DNA from: MGOM01 sp035455265
Lineage (GTDB): Bacteria > Chloroflexota > Anaerolineae > Anaerolineales > E44-bin32
Reading direction: 5' to 3'
Assembly (NCBI GenBank): GCA_035455265.1
Contig: DATIFK010000020.1
Location: 1 to 11,083 of the forward strand
DNA length: 11,083 bases
The notes under the pieces were generated by a model, which was not told the DNA's origin, made no database searches, and worked only from the letters and a program-made list of their open reading frames with translations. Shown here piece by piece: positions 6,822 through 11,083 of this stretch. Positions within the stretch are counted from its first letter, which is position 1; every line of letters begins with the position of its first letter. A program made the position numbers and the translations under genes.

Positions 6822-7961
6822 CTACTGCTCCGGGCTCGGCGTCGGCGCCTTGTACCCCGAGCCGGTCAGTACCGCGACGATGGGCTCGGCCAGTTCGTCC
6901 AGCAAGCTCATGACGGCGGGCCAGACCACCGCCGTTGTAGGCTCAACATAGAACCCCAACCGCCCCAATTCGTGTTCCCCCTCTTCGATCTGATCCTCGC
7001 TCACCGCCACGATCGTGCCGGACGAAGCCTCGACCGCCCGAAGGACGGCGTCCCCTCGCAAGGGCTGCAGGATGCGGATGCCTTCGGCTCTTGTCGGGCC
7101 TTCCTGGACCCAGGCCAACCCCGCGGCGCCGCCCGCGAGCACCGCCCACAGCGGCGCGCACGCTTGAGCCTGCACGGCGATGACCCGCGGCGAGCGATCA
7201 ATGGCGCCCGCGCGCCGCATGGCGTCGAAGCCGGCAACACATCCGAGGAGAAGCGTACCCTGGCCCACCGGCAAGACCAACGTGCCCGGCGCCCGCCCCA
7301 GCTGCTCGACGATTTCATAGGCGATGGTCGCCAACCCCGCCTGGCCGAAGGGCAGATAGGCATGGCTGGCATAGACGGTTCCGGAGGAGGCTTCCTGTTG
7401 GACCCGCTCGGCTGCCGCGGTGCGAGGCCCGGGGACTTGAACCACCTCCGCGCCGTAGGCTTCGATCTGCAGCCGCTTGGCGGGAGAGGCCGAATCCGGC
7501 ACAAACACTCGAGCCGACAAACCAGCCCGGGCCGCGTACGCGGCGAACGAGGCCCCGGCGTTGCCGGACGAGTCCTCCACGGCGTGGGTCACGCCAGCCG
7601 CGACCAGGGCGCTCACCAGCACGGCCGAGCCCCGATCCTTGAAAGACCCCGTGGGATTCAGATGCTCGCACTTGAAGTAGAGCTCGCGGCCGCGAACGCG
7701 CATTCCAACCAGCGGGGTTCCGCCTTCCCCCATCGAGACGAGCGGACCCGACAGAGACAGAGGAAGCATCTGGCGAAAGCGCGCCAACCCCCGACGGGGT
7801 GCGGATGCCGGCGCGGCGAAGTCGATCGCCTCGGACAGCTCATATAGGCCGTGGCAGGTGGGACAACGAAAGGGGAACGTGCCTTCTGGGGCGGGCCGGC
7901 GGCAGTTCGAGCAGCGGAGCGGCAGGGAAGAGCCCCGGTCGGGTCCCCCGCCGCGAGTCAT
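6822..7961 (-). CDS. thrC: Threonine synthase-like PLP enzyme with N-terminal zinc ribbon
   Basis: A 379-residue fold-type II PLP enzyme. An N-terminal zinc ribbon has paired Cys motifs C17-x2-C20 and C33-x2-C36. The GEGGTPL motif (79-84) follows, then the PLP lysine K108 in NPTGSFKDRG, the SSGNAG substrate loop and a glycine-rich PLP-phosphate loop, LPVGQGT. Zinc-ribbon forms of this kind are usually annotated as threonine synthase, which converts O-phosphohomoserine to threonine. The ATG at 7961 overlaps the stop of the MoaD-MoaE gene (ATGA), and AGGA lies 9 nt upstream. That tight coupling to a sulfur-carrier protein leaves open a cysteine-synthase-like role, since some PLP synthases use a MoaD/ThiS-type thiocarboxylate as sulfur donor. 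Threonine synthase is the more likely call; no hom or thrB lies nearby to support it. Confidence 0.85.
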   Translation of the reverse strand: MTRGGGPDRGSSLPLRCSNCRRPAPEGTFPFRCPTCHGLYELSEAIDFAAPASAPRRGLARFRQMLPLSLSGPLVSMGEGGTPLVGMRVRGRELYFKCEHLNPTGSFKDRGSAVLVSALVAAGVTHAVEDSSGNAGASFAAYAARAGLSARVFVPDSASPAKRLQIEAYGAEVVQVPGPRTAAAERVQQEASSGTVYASHAYLPFGQAGLATIAYEIVEQLGRAPGTLVLPVGQGTLLLGCVAGFDAMRRAGAIDRSPRVIAVQAQACAPLWAVLAGGAAGLAWVQEGPTRAEGIRILQPLRGDAVLRAVEASSGTIVAVSEDQIEEGEHELGRLGFYVEPTTAVVWPAVMSLLDELAEPIVAVLTGSGYKAPTPSPEQ

Positions 7962-8656
7962 CTCTTGCGATCCTGTTCGCCGGGGTGATAGCTGCCTTCG
8001 ATCCAGGTCTCGCCCGCCGGCCCTACGTCTTTCTTCCAGATGGGGACGATCTCCTTCAACCGGTCGATGCCATAGCGCGCCGCTTCGAACACGCCGTCAT
8101 CGCGATGGGCGGCCGTGCACGCGATTAGCACCGTGGGCGAACCCGCCTCGAGCACACCCAGGCGTTGGACGATAGCGATGCCCTCCACTTGAGGCCAACG
8201 GGCCCGGATCTCGTGCGCCACCTGCTCCATCTTCTCCTGAGCCATGGCCGGATAGGCCTCGTAGTCGAGATGGTCGGTCTGATGCTCGCCCGTCCGGCCG
8301 CGCACCAGGCCCGTGAAGACGCACGCGGCACCGATCGTCGGCCCGACCATGTCCGCCAGCAGAGCGTTGAGGTCCAGAGCCGATTCCGTCAGGCGGAAGA
8401 TCGTCGGACCGACGCCCCCGCTCACCGGCGGGAAGAAACCGACCTCATCACCATCCTTCAGCGTCTGACTTCCACCGGCGAATTCTCGATTGACCGACGC
8501 CACGGCAGAGTCGAGCGAGGCGCGGATCGCCGGGCGGGAACGTACGAGCAGGTGGCGGAGATCATCGAGGGTGGCGCCGTCGTCCATCGACAGCGATTCT
8601 TCTTTCAAGCCGGCCTGTTGCCGAAGCGTGGCAAAGTAGAGTACCCGGAGGTTCAC
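7958..8656 (-). CDS. Fused molybdopterin synthase, MoaD-MoaE
   Basis: A 232-residue single-chain fusion. Residues 1-81 form a MoaD ubiquitin-like domain (MNLRVLYFATLRQ at the start) ending in PPVSGG with the diglycine at G80-G81. Residues about 85-225 form MoaE, with FTGLVRGRTG (115-123), AHRDD (H184, R185) and LKEIVPIWKKD holding the catalytic lysines K201 and K208. Molybdopterin synthase inserts two sulfurs into cyclic pyranopterin monophosphate, using a thiocarboxylate on the terminal Gly of MoaD. Here that Gly is internal, so cleavage after G81 is probably needed, as I recall being reported for mycobacterial MoaX, which has the same domain order. The GTG start lies 3 nt after the moaC stop. 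The stop overlaps thrC by ATGA. No moaA, moeB or mog is present in the window. Confidence 0.92.
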   Translation of the reverse strand: MNLRVLYFATLRQQAGLKEESLSMDDGATLDDLRHLLVRSRPAIRASLDSAVASVNREFAGGSQTLKDGDEVGFFPPVSGGVGPTIFRLTESALDLNALLADMVGPTIGAACVFTGLVRGRTGEHQTDHLDYEAYPAMAQEKMEQVAHEIRARWPQVEGIAIVQRLGVLEAGSPTVLIACTAAHRDDGVFEAARYGIDRLKEIVPIWKKDVGPAGETWIEGSYHPGEQDRKR

Positions 8657-8659
8657 GGA

Positions 8660-9145
8660 TCAGGACTCCAGGACGATATCGCCGCTGCGTCCGCCGTGCT
8701 TCTCCACCAGGCGGACGTCGGTGATGCGCACTCCCCGCTCGAGGCCCTTGACCATGTCGTAGACCGTCAGCGATGCCACGGCCACGGCGGTCAGGGCTTC
8801 CATCTCGACGCCGGTCTTGCCGGTGGCGCGAACGGTGGCCTCGATGTCGGCGCCGGGAGGGTTGTCGCTGAGGGTGACGTGGACCTGGATGTCGTCCAAC
8901 GCCAGGGGATGGGTCAGCGGGATGAGCTCCGACGTGCGCTTGGCCGCCATGACACCCGCCAACTCGGCCACGAGGCGCAGGTCGCCTTTGCGCAGATCGC
9001 CCGCCTTCGCCGTTGCCAGCGTCGCCGCCGACATCTCGACCCGGCCGCGGGCCACCGCCCAGCGCGACGTCGCCGATTTGTCGCCGACGTCGACCATCCG
9101 GGCGCGGCCGGTGGCGTCCAGGTGGCTGATTGAGTCATTCGGCAT
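8660..9145 (-). CDS. moaC: Cyclic pyranopterin monophosphate synthase MoaC
   Basis: A 161-residue protein, the usual MoaC length. Motifs include RARMVDVGDK near the start, KRTSELIPLTHPL (69-81, with His79), TGVEMEALTAVAVASLTVYDMVKG (111-134) and the catalytic pair D130/K133. MoaC converts the MoaA product to cyclic pyranopterin monophosphate, the substrate of the molybdopterin synthase encoded next. I chose the ATG at 9145 (MPNDSISHLDATGRARM): an upstream ATG in frame at 9325 would add 60 residues read from heptamer repeats and the rpmF promoter. A perfect TATAAT lies 6 nt before the ATG and no Shine-Dalgarno is seen, so the mRNA is probably leaderless. It is the first gene of the moaC-moaDE-thrC-fabF run. 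Confidence 0.95.
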   Translation of the reverse strand: MPNDSISHLDATGRARMVDVGDKSATSRWAVARGRVEMSAATLATAKAGDLRKGDLRLVAELAGVMAAKRTSELIPLTHPLALDDIQVHVTLSDNPPGADIEATVRATGKTGVEMEALTAVAVASLTVYDMVKGLERGVRITDVRLVEKHGGRSGDIVLES

Positions 9146-9151
9146 GGAGCG

Positions 9152-9157
9152 ATTATA
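9152..9157 (-). promoter_or_regulatory. Candidate -10 element of the moaC operon, leaderless geometry
   Basis: A perfect minus-strand TATAAT is separated by only six bases (CGCTCC) from the moaC ATG at 9145. A start site 6-8 nt downstream would fall on or next to the A of ATG. No good -35 is seen at 16-18 bp upstream, where the heptamer repeats lie. Confidence 0.6.
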
Positions 9158-9160
9158 AGG

Positions 9161-9252
9161 GCAGTGGGCAGTGATCAGTGGTCCGTGGTCAGTGGTGGGC
9201 GGCCAGCAGTCAGCCAGGACCAATGGGAGATTCAACGACCACTGACCACTGG
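9161..9252. repeat. Heptamer repeats in both orientations between divergent promoters
   Basis: Six tandem 7-mers at 9161-9202 (GCAGTGG, GCAGTGA, TCAGTGG, TCCGTGG, TCAGTGG, TGGGCGG) follow a consensus close to TCAGTGG. Two heptamers in the opposite orientation lie at 9239-9252 (CCACTGA, CCACTGG). The two blocks form a perfect 12-bp inverted repeat (9185-9196 with 9238-9249). The array sits between the moaC -10 and the rpmF -10, and the inverted block touches the rpmF TATAAT. It resembles the short tandemly repeated heptamers known from intergenic DNA of cyanobacteria and others. A binding or regulatory role is possible but unproven. Confidence 0.8.
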
Positions 9253-9258
9253 TATAAT
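9231..9258 (+). promoter_or_regulatory. Extended -10 promoter of rpmF-fabD
   Basis: TGG directly precedes a perfect TATAAT (9253-9258), making an extended -10. The best -35 is weak: TTCAAC (9231-9236) at 16 bp. The transcript would begin near 9265, at the base of the first leader hairpin. Confidence 0.75.
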
Positions 9259-9264
9259 GTTGCT

Positions 9265-9303
9265 GCCTGCCCAACCGCAGGCGAATTTGTGGAAGGTCCA
9301 CAA
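9265..9303 (+). other. Double-hairpin 5' leader of rpmF
   Basis: Two perfect inverted repeats stand side by side. The first is GCCTGC-CCAACC-GCAGGC (9265-9282), starting at about the predicted transcript 5' end. The second is TTGTGGA-AGG-TCCACAA (9287-9303), ending 2 nt before the ribosome binding site. They may stabilise the mRNA, modulate translation, or (the second) serve as a protein-binding palindrome. No riboswitch family is recognised. Confidence 0.65.
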
Positions 9304-9305
9304 TG

Positions 9306-9311
9306 AAGGAG
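9306..9311 (+). promoter_or_regulatory. Ribosome binding site of rpmF
   Basis: AAGGAG lies 7 nt before the ATG at 9319. This is the strongest Shine-Dalgarno in the window, as expected for a ribosomal protein, and it lies just past the second leader hairpin. Confidence 0.85.
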
Positions 9312-9318
9312 AGCTTCG

Positions 9319-9507
9319 ATGCCACCGCTTCCCAAGCGTAAGCACTCCAAGGGGCGCCGCGATCGCCGGCGGGCCCATGATGCCTTGGATCCGTCGCCGT
9401 TGATCACATGCTCGAATTGTGGCGAGAAACACCGCCCGCACCACGTCTGCCCGAACTGCGGACACTACGACGGGCGGGAAGTCTTCGAAGTCAAGAAGAA
9501 GTCCTGA
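9319..9507 (+). CDS. rpmF: 50S ribosomal protein L32
   Basis: A 62-residue basic protein starting MPPLPKRKHSKGRRDRRRAH, the typical L32 N-terminus. It has a full zinc-binding set, C31-x2-C34 and C44-x2-C47, so it is the zinc-containing form and not the Cys-free paralogue that some bacteria use in zinc limitation. L32 is a small component of the large ribosomal subunit. It is followed 40 bp later by fabD. The rpmF-fab linkage is common in bacteria and ties ribosome and membrane lipid synthesis together, though the usual plsX and fabH between them are missing. The start is fixed by the RBS at 9306-9311 and the conserved N-terminus. Confidence 0.97.
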   Translation: MPPLPKRKHSKGRRDRRRAHDALDPSPLITCSNCGEKHRPHHVCPNCGHYDGREVFEVKKKS

Positions 9508-9516
9508 ATCGGGGCC

Positions 9517-9536
9517 GGGGCCGCGCACGCGGCCCC
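9517..9536 (+). other. GC-rich hairpin between rpmF and fabD
   Basis: A perfect GGGGCCGCG/CGCGGCCCC stem (9 bp, or 8 bp with a 4-nt loop) is followed by CCTCCTTCTCCG, which is pyrimidine-rich but lacks a T run. It lies 11 nt before the fabD ATG. It may act as a partial terminator, lowering fabD expression relative to rpmF, or as an RNA stability element. Confidence 0.6.
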
Positions 9537-9547
9537 CTCCTTCTCCG

Positions 9548-10495
9548 ATGCCGGCTAACCTCGCAAAAACCGCGTTCATCTTTCCTGGGCAAGGTTCACA
9601 AAAGGTGGGGATGGGGAAGGGCTTGGCCGAGGCGGTGCCTTCGGCCGCGGCCACCTTTGCCGAGGCGGATGAGATCCTCGGCTTCGCCCTCTCCCGATTG
9701 TGCTGGGACGGCCCCGAGGCGGACCTCAATGACACGGTCAACACCCAGCCGGCGCTGCTCGTCCACTCGGTGGCGGTGCTGCGGGCCATCCAATCGCAGG
9801 GTCTGCCGGCGGCTCCGGCTTTCGCCGCGGGGCATTCGTTGGGAGAGTTCAGCGCGCTGGTGGCCGCCGGCGCACTGACGTTCCCGGACGCGCTGCGTCT
9901 GGTCCGCGAGCGCGGGCGGCTCATGAAGGAAGCCGGCGGCTTGCGGCCCGGCGGCATGGCGGCCGTCCTGGGCGCCGATATCGAGGTCGTCGAAGAAGCC
10001 TGTCGGCGCGCCAGCGAAACCTCGGGGGCGCCGGTCGAGGTCGCCAATGACAACTGCCCGGGCCAGGTCGTCATCTCCGGCGCTGAAGCCGGCCTGGAGG
10101 CGGCGACCCCGGTGTTGCAGGCCCTGGGAGCACGGCGCGTGATTCGCCTGGCCGTCAGCATCGCCGCCCATTCTTCGCTCATGGCGCCGGCCCAACAGGT
10201 TTTCCGTCTGGCCCTGGCCTCGGCCCTGATCGAAGCGCCGCGCGTGGCGGTGGTGGGCAATGTCGGGGCCGCTCCTCTGGAGACAGCCGCCGACGTGCGC
10301 GCCGATCTGGAGGCTCAACTCACCTCGCGCGTCCGTTGGACCGAGTCGGTCCGCCGGATGGCGGCCTCCGGCGTCACCCGCTTCTTCGAGATCGGCACGG
10401 GCGAAGTGCTTTCCGGCCTGATCCGCCGCATCGACCCCGGCGTCCAGGTCTTCGCCCTCGACCTGCCCGTCGGATACGATTCGCTCGGCGCGTAG
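9548..10495 (+). CDS. fabD: Malonyl-CoA:ACP transacylase (FabD)
   Basis: A 315-residue acyltransferase, full length for FabD. It shows GQGSQ (14-18), the catalytic Ser97 in GHSLGE, Arg122 (binds the malonyl carboxylate), NDNCPGQVVISG (167-178) and catalytic His208 in SIAAHSSLM. The more usual context of that His is a GPFHSPLM-like string, so PF is replaced by AA. It moves malonyl from CoA to ACP, supplying the extender unit used by FabF. I chose the ATG at 9548 because MPANLAKTAFIFPGQGSQ is the family N-terminus; the frame stays open upstream only as an overlap with rpmF. No Shine-Dalgarno is visible in the pyrimidine-rich sequence before the ATG, and a strong hairpin sits just upstream. Confidence 0.96.
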   Translation: MPANLAKTAFIFPGQGSQKVGMGKGLAEAVPSAAATFAEADEILGFALSRLCWDGPEADLNDTVNTQPALLVHSVAVLRAIQSQGLPAAPAFAAGHSLGEFSALVAAGALTFPDALRLVRERGRLMKEAGGLRPGGMAAVLGADIEVVEEACRRASETSGAPVEVANDNCPGQVVISGAEAGLEAATPVLQALGARRVIRLAVSIAAHSSLMAPAQQVFRLALASALIEAPRVAVVGNVGAAPLETAADVRADLEAQLTSRVRWTESVRRMAASGVTRFFEIGTGEVLSGLIRRIDPGVQVFALDLPVGYDSLGA

Positions 10496-10501
10496 GCGGC
10501 G

Positions 10502-11083
10502 ATGCGAAGACTCATCTTCGCCATTGTCCTTCTGCTGGCGATCATCTTCGTGTTCACTCGCATGGCCAACCTCGAGGAGGTCGTGCGGACCGTTCAGCGC
10601 GGCGACCTGCGCTGGATCCTGCTGGCCGTCCTGGTCCATGGCATGGCATTAGGCTGCATCGGACTCCAGCTGCGCGCCGTTTATCGCGTGTTGGGGATGC
10701 AGGAGAGCGCCGGCCGCTTGATGCTGGTGGCCGTCGCCTCGTCGTTCTTCACCGTGATCACATCGAGCGGGGCCTGGGGGAGCCTGGCCGTCTTCGTGGG
10801 CGACGGTCGGCGTCGGGGCTTGCCCACCGGCCGCGTCACCGTAGCGGCGGCGATGTATTTCCTGTACGACTTCGTCGCCGCCTTGGCGGTCATCGGATTG
10901 GGCCTAATCGTCCTGCTGCGCCGCAATCGACTCGAGGGCGGGGAGTTGGCTGCGGCCGCGCTGCTGGTGGCCTACGCTGTGGTCCTGGCGGTATGGCTGT
11001 ATCTCGGTTTCCGGGCGCCCGACAGGCTCGGCCATCTGCTCGAGACCGCCGGCCGTTGGATCAACCGGCTCCTGCGGCCGATC
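10502..11083 (+). CDS. Flippase-like / UPF0104 (YbhN/AglD) membrane protein, 3' end cut off
   Basis: The first 194 residues of an integral membrane protein, truncated by the window edge. Hydrophobic spans are seen at about 4-18, 38-56, 73-95, 113-137 and 149-168. Basic stretches (GDGRRRGLPTGR and LLRRNRLEGG) lie between them. The arrangement, including the SSFFTVITSSGAWGSLAVFVGDGRRRG segment followed by AMYFLYDFVA, matches the flippase-like family that includes YbhN, AglD and the N-terminal part of MprF. Members are tied to lipid or glycolipid handling, but the substrate cannot be told here. The ATG lies 6 bp after the fabD stop, with only a weak GGCGG as ribosome binding site, so it is probably in the rpmF-fabD transcript. 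Confidence 0.75.
   Translation, partial: MRRLIFAIVLLLAIIFVFTRMANLEEVVRTVQRGDLRWILLAVLVHGMALGCIGLQLRAVYRVLGMQESAGRLMLVAVASSFFTVITSSGAWGSLAVFVGDGRRRGLPTGRVTVAAAMYFLYDFVAALAVIGLGLIVLLRRNRLEGGELAAAALLVAYAVVLAVWLYLGFRAPDRLGHLLETAGRWINRLLRPI

Noticed and set aside
9146..9318. Moco riboswitch upstream of moaC
   Set aside because: The moaC -10 lies 6 nt from the ATG, leaving no leader, and no structured element is seen on the minus strand apart from heptamer repeats.
9146..9325. Upstream start for moaC giving 60 extra residues
   Set aside because: The extra sequence crosses the heptamer repeats, the rpmF promoter and its leader. MoaC homology begins at 9145.

Overview
This is a GC-rich bacterial chromosomal window made almost entirely of core housekeeping genes. 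Products, sizes and start-codon use (ATG with frequent GTG) fit a free-living bacterium. The gene mix (a zinc-ribbon threonine synthase, a fused MoaD-MoaE, a FabD with SIAAH around its catalytic His, FtsB beside two tRNAs) suggests Chloroflexota, possibly an Anaerolineae-like lineage. That placement is an impression from family resemblance and was not tested by a search.

Layout, left to right. Positions 1-311 hold no gene. They carry a degenerate tandem array (units of 124 and 117 bp plus a partial unit cut by the window edge). Each unit combines a relic of a tRNA 3' half with a terminator-like hairpin, and the array runs into an intact initiator tRNA (316-387, minus). A small FtsB/DivIC-type division gene (463-846, minus) follows, then tRNA-Leu(CAG) (931-1017, minus). 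Both tRNAs have a recognisable sigma-70 promoter and an intrinsic terminator. Next is a long minus-strand block, read right to left as moaC, moaD-moaE fusion, thrC-like, fabF, rnc, smc. Genes overlap by 4 bp (moaDE/thrC and rnc/smc) or lie 3-25 bp apart, except for a 110-bp gap with a hairpin between fabF and rnc. At 9146-9318 is a divergent promoter region with heptamer repeats in both orientations. To its right, on the plus strand, are rpmF, fabD and the 5' part of a multi-membrane-span flippase-like (UPF0104/YbhN/AglD-type) gene cut by the right edge.

How the genes work together. fabD and fabF supply malonyl transfer and chain elongation for fatty acid synthesis. rpmF-fabD and fabF-rnc-smc are two halves of the familiar bacterial rpmF/plsX/fab/acpP/rnc/smc neighbourhood. 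Here they are separated and placed back to back around a moaC-moaDE-thrC insert, with plsX, fabH, fabG and acpP absent from the window. moaC and moaDE carry out consecutive steps of molybdenum cofactor synthesis. The PLP enzyme that overlaps moaDE is most likely threonine synthase, but its coupling to a sulfur-carrier gene is notable. rnc and smc cover RNA processing and chromosome condensation, and ftsB covers septum assembly.

I found no CRISPR array, prophage, transposase or defence system. The unusual features are at the level of RNA and DNA structure: the tRNA-relic array, the initiator tRNA variants, the leaderless-looking starts, the heptamer-flanked divergent promoters, the double-hairpin rpmF leader and the internal diglycine of the MoaD-MoaE fusion.
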